Source: Symsagittifera roscoffensis (lineage: Eukaryota; Xenacoelomorpha; Acoela; Convolutidae). From it: DNA of 64,000 bases. The notes under the pieces are model-generated. The model was not told the origin of the DNA. It ran no database searches and saw nothing but the letters and a program-made list of their open reading frames with translations. Positions 24,862-36,275 of the stretch are shown in pieces; position 1 is the stretch's first letter; every line of letters starts with the position of its first letter. A program made the position numbers and the translations under genes. The stretch is taken from assembly GCF_963678635.1 (NCBI RefSeq), contig NC_087065.1, positions 11,369,579 to 11,433,578 of the forward strand, in the 5' to 3' direction.

Positions 24862-26712
24862 ACTAAGTTAAAAAAATTGTCTCCTGTTGAATCAAAAAGG
24901 TTGCTGGTGTAGAAATAGGCTTGAGTAATTATGCTTTAAGGAATAGAAACGGTTTGTAATAAAAACGATACAGGGGAAAAATAATTTTCAAGACTTCTGA
25001 AAAAAAAGCAAAAAAAAACACCAGAACCTATATAAGAGACTTCACTAAGTTCATCGACTCTTAGAAATATTCAATTTCTTACTGGTCTGAAAACGTTGTT
25101 TACAGACAAAAAATCTTGTTCCCGATTATAAGACAGTTGCTCTCGCATTATAAGAAGAATGGTTTTCAATCGTTTCTCTTCCGTGTAATATTTTGGATTC
25201 TTGAAAATCGCAACTACGAGTACTTCTAAAATTAAAACAAAGGTGAAGCAGAGCTTCGCACCACTTGCGATACAAACACACACATGCACAAAAAAAACAT
25301 AAGAAATCGAAAACATAGCCAACTGACAGTTGGAAAAAAGTAATGAACACAGACTTGTTACTTCAAAAACCTTCAACTTTTGAACTTTGAAGAAAAAAAA
25401 AGATGGCCTTAATGCTCTTTGAATTTGTAGAACAATTTCTGATGCACACTTAAATAAAATTAACCCAATTTGAGAAAGCTGGATCAATACGTAAAACTTT
25501 AATTTCGCTGGGAAATCTGATAATTAATTTCCGTTTTCGACATCAGAAGTCGACCACGTTTTTCGTGACCTTTACACTTTTGCTGTTCGACAGTGGAATC
25601 TGCCTTCCTTTTAACAATGGAAATGCACTGAACTAAGGGTACGTGCTTGATATTTATCAATCTATCATACTGATGCGGGACAAAATGCGTTAATTCAAAA
25701 TTGGATTTTGCCCATAATCTCAATTGACTCTTTACTAAAACATTGCGAAAAAATTTGAGATATTTGAAGGTATTTACAGAAAAAAAAGTCTAGTTACCTT
25801 TTACAAGAAACATGATTCAGCAAGTGTAAAAAATGACTCAACTTTTTGGCTAGTAATTTAAATTTGTTCCTTTTATTCAAGTATCACTTTGATTCAGGAA
25901 AACTTCTATATCATTGACACATTTTTTATAAGTTTCGGTTTGATATCTCAATAATGAAAAACTGTCAAAAACGATTTCGTTTTCTTCCAATCAATATCAA
26001 GTTAAACTATTAAATCAATTTCAATCCATTTTGAGGGGCCTTAATGGAAATCAACAGCAAAAGAAACGTGAAAGCATTCAACTATAAAATATAGCCAACC
26101 AGCAGTTTAAAAAATGGAAAAACGAAAGTGATTAAAGTTGATTGAAAATTTTTCAACAATTTGCAACTTTCGAAGAGCAAAAAAAAGATCATTTAGATAC
26201 AATTGGATCTGATCAATAAGTAATTTGTTTTACAGCATTGATCTTTCAGAAAACTATGGTCCCTCTTTGAAATAACAAATCATTCAAGTTTTTCGTGACC
26301 TTTGGTTGTTCGATGAGAGTTTGCCTTACTTTTAACAAAGGAAATGAACTAAACTTGAAAATCATAAATCAGTCCGCAAAAAACCAAATTTGAGCGTGAA
26401 CAAATTTGAACAGCTGAAAAAATATCAAGACCTAAATAAGTGAAAACCAGTTCGTTTCTTTACATTTGAAATGCGACTACTTGGGTTCAAGTGATTATGA
26501 GGAGTAGAATAAGAAATAAGTCCACACTAGGACACATATGAGAGATTTAAATAAGTTAACATTAAAAAATCCTTGGAGAATACATTGAGCTTTCTACTTT
26601 CTAGTAATGCAGTCTCAAACGTAATTCAAAAATATGCCCCATTTTAAAACTTTTCACTCAAATAAAAAGTAGTGATAAATAACAAAAGATAGCCATCAGA
26701 GATTTGACATAG

Positions 26713-27380
26713 CGGCGAAGCGGAGCGTCGCATCACTTGTGATTCGACAACATTGCTAGAAGACAGGAGAGAAAGCCACTGAGTCCAAATAAAACGGAAA
26801 AACTTTCGAAGAAACCACAACTAAAATATTTTTCGATCGATGTTGTTTTTGCTGAAAACACGTCCAGAAACAATCGGCGCGTTAAATGAAAACTATTAAA
26901 ACAATTTTCGAGCAAAAAAAATATTGTCATGAAAAATTTTAAACCATAAATTCTATTCTGATAACTTCAATGTTCTGTGCGCTCCGGAGGAAAGCATACA
27001 AACTATGGTTCCCTCGAACGACCCAAAATTAGGTTAGCAAGCCGATACAATATAAACTGAAATCATTTCAGTCGAAAAAATTTAAGGCAAATTAATTCAT
27101 AATAAAATGGAAATAATACGAAGTCAAGTCAGGTAGAAAAACAAATAAAACATAAAAACAAATACAATGAAAACTGCATACAGCAAAAAAATTAACGATT
27201 TGGCAACTAAGCTGACAAAACATAGGCAGGCAAATAATACGCCGACAATTTTTTGAAACGGAATATTTCCCGTTTAAAAAAACAACAGGTCCTGGTCAGA
27301 TTCGAAATCAGGACATTTACCGTCCCAGATGTATTCGTTACCTCCAGACTAAGTGTATCGGAGACGCTTGGAAATTTGAA
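26713..27380 (-). repeat. tRNA-headed SINE-like element, full copy
   Basis: The minus strand begins near 27370 with TAGTCTGGAGGTAACGAATA and a B-box-like GATTTCGAATC. It runs about 660 bp to a tail with GCGACGCTCCGCTTCGCC. It is a close relative of the copy at the left edge of the window. Confidence 0.5.
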
Positions 27381-29224
27381 TTCATTATGAACCAAAATAC
27401 TTAGTGAGTCTGTGATACAAGTTGTTAGCTCGAAAACAGGTCTAAATTCCGATTTGATATCGCTCCCTAATCGCGAGCTTTAAAATCTTTCAAATTTCCA
27501 AGAAACGAATGGGAAGGTCTTAAAGCTCTTTGAAACTCAAAACCAAGTAATGGTTGACATTTTTTGTTTAAAATTAAACCAAATTGAGAAAAAAAAGTTA
27601 AAAAATTTTTACCACCACATGTAAAACAAAAAATAAAAGTGTGGCAACAACATTCTTTGCGATCAATTCATCACCTAAAACAGCTGAAACAAATTTTTAC
27701 TGGCACCTGTGCACGTCATTCCAATTGTTTGTGTGAAAAATAGCTAACGCCCATCTCGCTATCCCCCTATGCCCTATGCTTGGAAAAGCAAATTGAACAG
27801 AGGCGAAGCTGCACTTCGCAAGCAAACTCCAAAAAGAAGCTTGAAAAGGGTCTAAAAATTAACAGCAAGAAAACGAATATAATAATGAGTTTTGAAAAAT
27901 AGATGGCATCTAAAGGTAATCAAAATTAATCCTCCCCATCCAAGCCTTGTAGCTGGCTGCCCTACACAACTGTACCATTGGAACTAACAGAAACCAAAAA
28001 CTAGTCACTGGTTATTAAGAGAATACAAACAATTTAAAAGCCAATACTATGAAAACGTTTATACAGAAATAACTCTGTGGAAAAAAAACTTGATAAAATA
28101 TCAAAAACAATTTTGAGCGACTTAACTTTTGAATTTCATTGTATAGCCCACCTGATTACAGAAAAAACGCGTATTACCATTTTTTATCCTTATACCGATG
28201 CAAAACAGGTTCAATAAACCGACAAATCAAGAGCCGCAATTATTTCGGCTGAATAAAACTTCTAAGCGAAAACTAAATTCCAAAAAAAAACGGAAGCTAT
28301 CAAATTTTTACAGCATTTACAAGCAATTTAAAAAATCCCACTTGAACCTAGGCAATATGAGTTGAATAAGCCAATATAATATAAGCTAATTCCAATTAAC
28401 CGAAAAAAAAATAAACACCTTTGAAAATAGTTGGTAAATTTACTAACTACAGAACAACTTCCAATTATTAAAAAAAACAGTTTGAATAAAAAAGAAGCAA
28501 TGAAAAAACCTGCTTTAAAAGCGTTCACGTAAACAAATGCTTTTTTCAGTTATAAAAAAAACGGAAAACGAGCCGACAAATTAGGACGAAAAACACAAAT
28601 CCGAAAAATTCAACACTTCAATAAAAATATTTGACAAAATAATTTTAACATGATCTCAAAAGTAGTTTTAATTGAATGTGAGCGTGTTAGCTTGTATAAA
28701 AAAAAATTACATGCAATTGGCGAACTATATGCAATATAAGAAATACGTGCAGTTAAATATATAAGACAAGTGATTCAACTGATTTTGTTAAACTAGTTGT
28801 TCACCCGAAAAAAAATCTATATTCCGATTTGATAACGCTTGCTAATCGAAAGCATAAAAATATTAACATCGCAGGTCTAACAGCAGCATATTTGATCTCC
28901 ATGAATAAACATAGCCAACAGATAATTGGAACGCAGTCAAGGAAAGTCAGAAAACAAAAAAAGACTTACTTTTTTTGAATAACTTAACTTTCGAATTCCG
29001 AAGTTAAAATTATTTGATCTTTACGGTCTTCGAAATTCAAAACACTTTATGAAAGACTATTTTCGATATAACTAACCTAATTTAGGAAAACTGGATTACT
29101 AGGTAAAATTTTTATTTTGTTGCGTGATCTGTTAATTAAATTCCAATTTCGAAATTAGAAGTCCTACATTTTCCGTGATCTTTACATTTTTGCTTTTCGT
29201 AAGTGGAGTTTGTCTTCATTTTAC

Positions 29225-29412
29225 AGAGGCGAAGTTTCGCTTCGCAAACAGTAGCAAGAACACGACAAAAAGCAGCTCTATAAAAAGCAATAATAAAGAA
29301 ATAAGCCTCAAATTTGTTTATAACATTCGGCTACGCCTTGGATTCGATCTCCGACCGATTGCGACCAAGAGATTAAGAGTATCACACACTAACCACTGAG
29401 TTCCGGACGCTT
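29225..29412 (-). repeat. short tRNA-headed SINE-like element
   Basis: The minus strand has ACTCAGTGGTTAGTGTGTG as an A-box region and GGTCGGAGATCGAATCC as a B box. A short body leads to the shared tail (GCGAAGCGAAACTTCGCCTC). This is the most compact copy and shows head and tail together. Confidence 0.6.
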
Positions 29413-29770
29413 AATTGATCGCAAACACTAGCCACAAAAAAGCAGAAAACATGCTATGAAATTCCCAATGCTACAGATCGTTATAGCATAAGTGGCACCA
29501 AATAATGAGCACTTTTATTTGCAGAAAATTGAACAAAAAAGTACATTTTTTCATTTAAAAAAACTTTGGTTTGCTTTTTTCTCATTTTCTGAATTTCTTC
29601 GGTTAACTTATATTTCGGTGGTTAGAACCTTCTGCAAAGCAATCGAATACCTAGCTGGATTATGTAAATTTTCACTAGGATTCGCTGAATGCCTTCATCA
29701 CTATTGCAAAGGAGGATGAGATATTTATTAGCGCAACTTATTCTAACCTCGTCAAATCCATTTTCTTTAC

Positions 29771-29915
29771 CTGTGAATTTGGATTGCCAATAGACATGCT
29801 GGCAAACTGCGAAGAGGCGGCGACAATGTCTTCAGTCTTTGCAGACACATTATCAAATTGACCTGTTGTGTTGGCTCCTTGGTTGAACAGCTTCAGAAGC
29901 AGGTTCTCAGATTGC
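29771..29915 (-). CDS. UBAP2/lingerer-like gene, small exon
   Basis: A 145-nt exon with acceptor ATCGTTTAG and donor GTAAAG. It encodes QSENLLLKLFNQGANTTGQF and then a Ser/Ala-rich piece ending GNPNSQ. The one leading base completes the split Gly codon from the exon at 30071-30625 and the exon ends in phase 0. Downstream lies a 5.2-kb intron. Confidence 0.7.
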
Positions 29916-30070
29916 CTAAACGATCTTACGAATTTTTTCATATCATTCAGGTTTTTAATTTAAATCGAAACGAAAAACGCATATGCAAATCCAGAATAAA
30001 TCAAACTAATATGTCGTTATATCACACTACGTTTCGGCAGGATAATTATAGTCAAGTGTGTTGCAATTAC

Positions 30071-30625
30071 CCATTATTGGCTAGAGAACTGTTAACATTC
30101 TGATCAAAACCAGAGACGCCGTACTTCTCTGTAGACTGAATCATCGCATTCAAATCTCCATTCGTCAGATTCGCTGTTGTGTTTGAAGACAAGTTAGCAC
30201 CTGGCACTGCAGCAAACTCTGCACTTGAATTCGAATTTCCATCCGCAAAGAACGGAGGTTGCATTGAGGTCTGCTGACTCGCCTCAAGTACTGAAACCGG
30301 GTCTGGAACATCATTGATTTTGGTGTTCTTGAACTCGCGACCTCTCCAGTCACCGTCACTTTTCACGTCCCACTTTTCCTCCGCTGGCCAGAAGTTATCC
30401 ATAGGTGTCGGCAATTGATCTAAATTCGGATATCTGTTGCTGTGTTCGTGATTTCGGTCGCGATTGTTGTATCTGTCCCTGCCGCCTGGTCCACCGCCAC
30501 TACGTCCTCCCCGTCCAAACCTGTTTCCTCCGCGACCACCCCGAGATGATCTGTCGAAATTGCGAGTTCTGTCGTCAAATTGTCTGCTTCCGCCGTCACT
30601 GGTTACCGCTTTAGCATCAAAGGTG
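30071..30625 (-). CDS. UBAP2/lingerer-like gene, RGG-box and Trp-rich motif exon
   Basis: The acceptor is TGTTTCAG and the donor is GTAATT. The exon carries an RGG box (SRGGRGGNRFGRGGRSGGG) and then a conserved-looking aromatic and acidic segment (DNFWPAEEKWDVKSDGDW, then REFKNTKI). In UBAP2/UBAP2L proteins the RGG stretch is likewise followed by a Trp/Glu/Asp-rich segment ending in a TKIF-like motif. RGG boxes bind RNA and are arginine-methylated. The rest is Ser/Asn/Gln-rich and disordered. Phases agree with both neighbours. This exon is the strongest single support for assigning the gene to the UBAP2/lingerer family. Confidence 0.8.
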
Positions 30626-30861
30626 CTGAAACACAAGGTTTATAATTGTTATATTAACAATTCTTCTGGTTTACGCTGAACTAGAAAATTGTGCAAGCCG
30701 AAGAGCGGCGTGCGATCAAAAGTAGACATGTCATCAGCCCATCAGAATCCAGATTAAAAAACAACCGCATTAGAAATAATTTTTCTCGATTCTGATTGGC
30801 ATACGACGTGTCTATGTTATAACCTGTCTATGTTTTTGCTAAGTAGCCCCTTAGAACTAAC

Positions 30862-30982
30862 CCCACAACAAACGGTTGACTGAACTGGTTGCTGTCATCG
30901 GCGTCCTCATTGGATTGAAAATCTGAGTTATCACCCTTATTGGTTTTGAAATCCCCTCTGTTAGTGCCACCTCTGCTGCGAC
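30862..30982 (-). CDS. UBAP2/lingerer-like gene, short RGG-leading exon
   Basis: This 121-nt exon lies between acceptor TTTTTATAG and donor GTTAGT. It begins SRGGTNRGDFKTNKG and ends in an acidic, Gln-rich piece (SNEDADDSNQFSQPFVV). The leading two bases complete the Gly codon left by the upstream exon, and the trailing two bases complete the codon with the next exon, so the reading frame is continuous. It is the start of the Arg/Gly-rich RNA-binding part of the protein. Confidence 0.75.
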
Positions 30983-31094
30983 CTATAAAAACACTAGTTT
31001 TGCAGGCAAACTAACTGAATAAATGCTAATCAACAGTTGTCATTAAGATGAGAAGTTTCATACAATCACAGTCAAGGAGAGCATGAAGACTCAC

Positions 31095-31464
31095 CACGTC
31101 TTGATTGAAATCGGTCCCTCTGAGAAAAGTCTTGACCGGATTCAAAATTACTTGAGTCGCCTCCGTTCATCATTCTGGCCTCTGTTTCCTGCCAGTTGCC
31201 TGTTTGAATTTCCATTAATGGTTGCACAACCTGGGAATTTTGAGAATTTGATGGATCTGATGAGTTGTTCGTTTTGTTTCGGTTACTTCTGCCATCACTT
31301 CTTTCCTTTCGGTTGTTGCTCTGCCGATTTTGTGATCTTTCGGTCTTCAGTTTTCCCTCTTTTGCTCCATCTTTTTTGCCCGATTCCTTCAGATGTGAAT
31401 CTCCAGGCGCTTCATCAGCTTCCTTTTTCTTCCGTCTAGACTGTTTCTGTTGAACTTTGGCGTC
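31095..31464 (-). CDS. UBAP2/lingerer-like gene, exon with basic low-complexity linker
   Basis: The acceptor is TTTTTATAG and the donor is GTGAGT. The 370-nt exon begins in phase 0 and leaves one base. It encodes a strongly charged stretch (QQKQSRRKKKEADEA), then a Lys/Arg/Asn/Ser-rich low-complexity region and an NWQETEARMMNGGDSS segment leading to RFQSRR. This matches the disordered linker between the UBA domain and the RGG box in this family. The phase agrees with both neighbours, which is the main support for the exon boundaries. It has no catalytic motif. Confidence 0.75.
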
Positions 31465-31483
31465 CTATAAAAATAAGTTTGAA

Positions 31484-31527
31484 AAAATGCATAATATTTC
31501 AAGCCAAAATGCATAATATTTCAAGCC
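31484..31527. repeat. two tandem copies of a 22-bp unit
   Basis: AAAATGCATAATATTTCAAG followed by CC is repeated exactly once in direct tandem within the intron next to the exon at 31095-31464. Confidence 0.7.
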
Positions 31528-31637
31528 GCAAATCCATGATATATTTAAGATGAATGATTACAAAATGAAATAATGAGTGCAAATCAAACAACGTCATTAA
31601 AATAGTGATTATGACTAGCAAAAAATGACTTTCTAAC

Positions 31638-31775
31638 CGGGAGTTGTTTCATCAACTCATCCAGCGCAAGAGTGAGCTCAAAGTTATTGTCGTTGAGCGC
31701 AAACAGTGCGTCATCTTCGGACACATTTGTAATGCTGACAATCTGAGCCACAAGCTCAGACACCTCGCCTTCTTC
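31638..31775 (-). CDS. UBAP2/lingerer-like gene, UBA-domain exon (most 5' exon found)
   Basis: This 46-codon exon starts after an acceptor reading TATTCTAG and ends before GTTAGA. It encodes a compact three-helix UBA domain: EEGEVSELVAQIVSITNV, then an acidic turn with DDALFALNDNNFEL, then TLALDELMKQL. UBA domains bind ubiquitin. In the UBAP2/UBAP2L/lingerer family a single UBA lies near the N-terminus and is followed by an RGG region, which is the order seen here. The family acts in the cytoplasm in mRNP and stress-granule biology. The exon is phase 0 at both ends and joins cleanly to the next exon (31464-31095). I could not find the initiator exon in 31.8-36.2 kb, so it lies further upstream, possibly beyond the retroelement. 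Naming rests on domain order, not on a database match. Confidence 0.75.
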
Positions 31776-31864
31776 CTAGAATAGATTGAACACCCTTTGT
31801 TAGTAATATCAATTACTAATAATTGTTAAAAATATTCCGATAATGAGTTTTATTAAAAATAGTG

Positions 31865-32700
31865 TTAACACAAAGGCGAAGCGGACCACTTGCGATACAA
31901 TACAAGAAAGCCGCTGAGTCGAAAAAAAATTCGAAAATATCAACAAAAAAAAACGATTTATTAAATGCATAACATTAGTCTTGAAAAAAAACAGCCAAGA
32001 CAATGAATGTGAAATTGGCATCGGAAGAAAAATTAATATGCCGTAGCAAAGCCAAATTACCTAAGCATAAGCCCTTCAAGCCAAAAAATATTTTCAAAAA
32101 GACTCAAATAAATTCCCCCTCAAAACACAAGCACACAAGGACTGTTTCCACTCATCAAACAATGCAATATGCAGCCCCTCAAGCCGCTATAATATAAACC
32201 AAAACCTATTAATTAACAAAAAAATTGAAAAAAAATAAGAAACCCAATTCTTGAACATAGCCAACGTAAGGTTGGAAAAGAGTAGAAGAACAAGGAAACC
32301 ATAAAAAATGACTTGTTTTTGAGCATTTTTTAATTTTTAAATGCCACTGGGAATTAATACCAGAGCCAACAGACAGTTGGAAAAAAATCGATGAACTCAT
32401 AACAAAAAAAAACATATATATATATTTTTTATTTTGAAGAAAAAATACATCACGTTGAAAATACATCATTCAAAATCTTTCATATTGAAACTGACCCAAT
32501 GAGACACCCAGGTGAAAAAATTACAACCATTATAAAAACAAATTTCGAACAGAGCGGATATTTAAAATGCTAACATGCTCAAAATATAAATGATGCAGTA
32601 TATCCAACAGAGGGGACCAGGATGCGAGTCCTGTAAACAAAATTTTCTCCAGGAAAAAAAGTCGAGTACCCAATTCCACTACCCTTGCTCTTTCCATGAG
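31865..32700 (-). repeat. SINE-like element with degenerate tRNA head
   Basis: The head on the minus strand lies near 32700-32605 (AGAGCAAGGGTAGTGG and GGACTCGCATCC) and the tail with CGCTTCGCCTTTG near 31870. The 450-bp dispersed repeat has inserted within or beside it (near 32257). Confidence 0.4.
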
Positions 32701-33865
32701 TAAAAAACATAGCCAGAAGAGTTGTAAATGAACGAAAGTAAAAAAAAAATACTGACCTGTTTTGTGAAAAATGTCAACTTTCGAATTTTAAAAAATAGAT
32801 GCACTTGAAGCTCTTTCAATTTCCAGAACAATTTATGATTGGCACTTCATTGATAAAACTAACCCAATTTGCCAAAACTCAATCAATAAGCAGAATTTTA
32901 TTTCGTTGAGAAATTTAGTGCAGAAAACATCCAATAAATTAAATTCCGTAAACACATCCAGAAAATTGGTTTTTAGATGGGATAACATTGTCATTGATAT
33001 GTACTCTATAACGGGAGCTGCCGTTTCTCTTTAAATCAATTCATATAAGAAACCAAAGCTTGCAGACAAAATTTATTTTGAAAGTAAAGCCAAGGTATAG
33101 TTTTAAGGTATAGGTCAAAAAGAGAAGCAAAAACCTAATGCGTTTTGAATAGTTCTCTACGAGAATTGGATTTCGTTCCTCGAAAATTTTAGTTGTCCAA
33201 TTGACTGCCTTACTTAAATGTGCCATTGACGCTTGTAAAAAGCAAAGACAAGCGAAAAAGCGGCAAATAAAAGAAAGCTCCAAAAAGCAAAAAAAAATTG
33301 CATTTAATAATTTGGAATGTAACAAGCTAAAGGCAACCACACTAACCAAACTTTGCCTGCAAAACATTGAAAAATATAAAACCAAATTGTGAATAAATTA
33401 TACTCTTGACACAACACAAACATACCATTACAAACTAGCAGACAGAAATTGAGACGAAATACAAAAAATTTTTAGAAACTGTCAAGAAAAAACTAGATCT
33501 ATCAAAATCGTCGTATACTTTGAATTGAAAAAAAATTAATTTAAGAAAAAACAAATGGGAGAATGGAAAGTTACATTTACATCGAAACAAAGCGGTAACA
33601 TTTTTGAGCAGACACCTGTAAAAAAATATTTTCATAAGAAAAGATAAAAAATCTTCAAAAAATTTAAAAAATACCTCTTCAAATGACTCACAGGCATAGG
33701 AAACTTGTTTCACTCATCCAACGATGCAATATGCTACCACTAAATTTATTAGGTATAAAGTGAAAAAAAAATTTTAAGCCAAGAAAACAAATCATACTAA
33801 ACCGGAGTTGGTAAATTTAAAACAAAAACAAATATTGAATGAAACTGGTAATTGAAATGCAAAAG

Positions 33866-33935
33866 GCAGGATTCGAACCCAGTGCGGTTCGTTGTCTTTT
33901 GAAGCAAGTGTTACCTCTGTGTCATATGGTTGATT
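33866..33935 (-). repeat. tRNA-like sequence (SINE head or tRNA pseudogene)
   Basis: The minus strand has TGACACAGAGGTAACACTTG as an A-box-like region and GGGTTCGAATCCTGCC with a perfect B box, about 45 bp apart. Acceptor-stem pairing is poor, so a functional tRNA gene is unlikely. Confidence 0.45.
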
Positions 33936-35240
33936 TTGAATTTATTATGACGCAAGATGAAACATCTGCAAAATTTTGTGATTAAAGTTGTATACGGGAA
34001 AAAATCAAACACTCGGTTGCAACTCTTGCCAAACGCGGGGGTAATGAAAATTCAACTTTCTCATTGTTATTGGCAATTAAAAAGAGTTGCAATTGACAGT
34101 AAAATTTGCCGTACATGATATAGAATTGAAAATTATTCGACATGCCTAATTGTCAAATTAAGATTACTCTACTTCTGCACTAAATCAAAAGTCCACACCT
34201 GCTGAGGCATGAACGTTAGGTTCCCGCTGGAAAATTGAACAACATGCAAATACTTGATGTGAACCTTTATTCAAATTTGGGCATCAAATTTTGAATGTTT
34301 TAAGGGCCTATGGGATAGTTAATTTTGGGTGCTATGGCCGTTGAGAACTAAATAAAATTCATCAAGATATGAAACCACTTGAAAATTAGTTTCTGAAATC
34401 AGTAATCAACATACCATTAGTGATGGTATTTTCAGATGATCAAGTTGTCGTCGAACTTCAAGCATCAATTATGTACATTGAAAACTGGACAGTATACAGA
34501 ACAAAAGCTTCTAGAGAATCATAAAAAAAATCTGAAACAAACTCATTTCTACAATAAGGGTACATATTTTTATTCTCACTCATTACACTATAACTGTCAC
34601 TATATCTGCAAATAGACTTTTTTTAACTAATTCAACGGCTATGTTGAATAGTAAGAATTTTTCTCCTTCTTAGGCAGCTAATTATATATACACCTTGCTG
34701 CAAACAACCATGCTAACAATGCTCTGATTATCATTGGCGATTACTCTCAATGACCAATTTATCGCAAAATGATTTTTCGGGTTGAAGAACAAACACTAAT
34801 TACAATACACAGTAGTTGTTGCATTAGTAGAAACAGTGTAAAGTTATTATTAGGTTTAAAGTCAGATTATTTACTCATTTTTATATTTGCTTAAAACGAG
34901 TTAAATCATTGAACAAAATGGGATGAAATTATTTCATCATTAAAAACATCGAACTTCGAATGAAAAAAAGTTAAAAAGATTGTTTGAACACCCTTGAAAT
35001 TTTTAGGCAATGTGAAATCTTACAACCCTATTAAAAACGAACCAAAAATTGCAAATACACATACGAGAGAACAGAATTCACTTAATCTTTTTGTATGAGT
35101 ACGTATAGGCTTGGATTGCATTTCAGTAGTGTAGACCTGTAGTAAGATTGTAGAGAAGCAGTTGAACAATGGTCATCAAATACTATAAATATTATATGCT
35201 TAATTACTTGATTTATTCCAACATTAGCTTTCGGTAGCCT
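33936..35240. other. non-coding stretch
   Basis: I see no gene, exon or strong repeat here. It is AT-rich sequence upstream of the recognised exons of the UBAP2/lingerer-like gene, and a short 5' exon could be hidden in it. Confidence 0.35.
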
Positions 35241-35345
35241 CAATTCTTGTGTAACATTCGCCCGGAACTACATATCGACGGAAAATAAGGCTAGGTTTTA
35301 AAACGACTGGCTAGCGTCTAATGTACCAGTCGGTCATATTTGGAA
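35241..35345 (-). repeat. relic LTR fragment of the giant-element family
   Basis: The segment starting GTAACATTCGCCCGGAACTA matches the LTR at about 37387-37460 (GTAACATTCGCCCGGAAGAT, then ATATCGACGGAAAATAA and GACGACTAGC) with clear divergence. It is in the same orientation as the main element and is an older piece of the family. Confidence 0.65.
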
Positions 35346-35589
35346 GTTTGACCTTGAGCAACGCAAGAAACATGATTTTGGGGTGAAATGAAATTAAACC
35401 AAAACTCCATTCTTGAGATAAAACTTGTTCGATTAAACTTATTGAACCAAACTTAATTTCCCAATTATTCTTAAATTGCTTACTAATTTAGTTACCTATA
35501 ATTCTCGAGTGTGCTGGTATGTGAGTACCCAATTTAAGTTTCTTGGTTGTGTTTTATGATTGTTATGTTGAGGTAAGTAGAGTTTTAGG

Positions 35590-36128
35590 CAGGCATTTCG
35601 GGACCCGACATTTTTCAAACCCGAAACCCGATTACCCGATAAGCTAAAACCCGAACCCGAACCCGACGGTTTCTTCAAACCCGAACCCGACATTCATTTC
35701 AAACCCGAAACCCGGCCCGAAACCCGAAAAAGATCTCAAAACCCGATTACCCGACCCGATACCCGACATGCCCGACTTCCGCGCTTCTGTTTTCTTCTTG
35801 TCATTGAAACCGCACAGAAACTTGTCTTTCAACTTTGGATTTTTGGTTTCAAATATCCGCCACTCTTCCTTCATCGTACAATGCAATCGCGTTCAGAAAT
35901 GAAATAGAAATAAAAATTAAAAAAGTAAAAAACCTCAAACAAAAGAAAAATTGGGAAAATTTTTGTCGAAACCGAAAACAGCAAACAAAAGTCGGGTTTT
36001 AGAAATCCGACATAATTGAATACCCGAACCCGAACCCGAAAATTTGTTGAACCCGAAACCCGACCCGAAACCCGAAATTTGTCTCAAAACCCGAAAACCC
36101 GACCCGATACCCGAACCCGAAATGCCTG
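35590..36128. mobile_element. hAT-type MITE with 8-bp target duplication
   Basis: The element has 13-bp terminal inverted repeats (CAGGCATTTCGGG at the left, its reverse complement at the right). It is flanked on both sides by a perfect 8-bp direct repeat, GTTTTAGG (35582-35589 and 36129-36136). An 8-bp target duplication with CAGG-type ends is the signature of the hAT superfamily. Inside each end are arrays of ACCCGA/ACCCGAA motifs, typical hAT subterminal transposase-binding repeats. Here both arrays have the same orientation. It carries no transposase, so it is non-autonomous. The minus strand has an open stretch at 35886-35770 (MHCTMKEEWRIFETKNPK) of unknown origin. Confidence 0.88.
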
Positions 36129-36275
36129 GTTTTAGGTTGATCCATCTGAAATGGATCAAAGTTTCACTGTCTAATAAAACGTAACTGTACGGATTGTCCG
36201 ACCCTGTTTTCAACGGCGTTCGGGTGTTTTAGGTATTTTGAGACCTAAGTTTGGGAACGTTCTTATTTTCTAGAG

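Noticed and set aside
33866-33935. Functional tRNA gene on the minus strand
   Set aside because: The A and B boxes are good, but the acceptor and anticodon stems do not pair convincingly.
35590-36128. ACCCGA repeats as interstitial telomere-like sequence
   Set aside because: The repeats are bounded by hAT-type inverted ends and an 8-bp target duplication, which explains them better.
35496-36213. Gly/Phe- and Gly/Ser-rich minus-strand open frames
   Set aside because: They are translations of the ACCCGA subterminal repeats of the hAT-type MITE, not protein genes.
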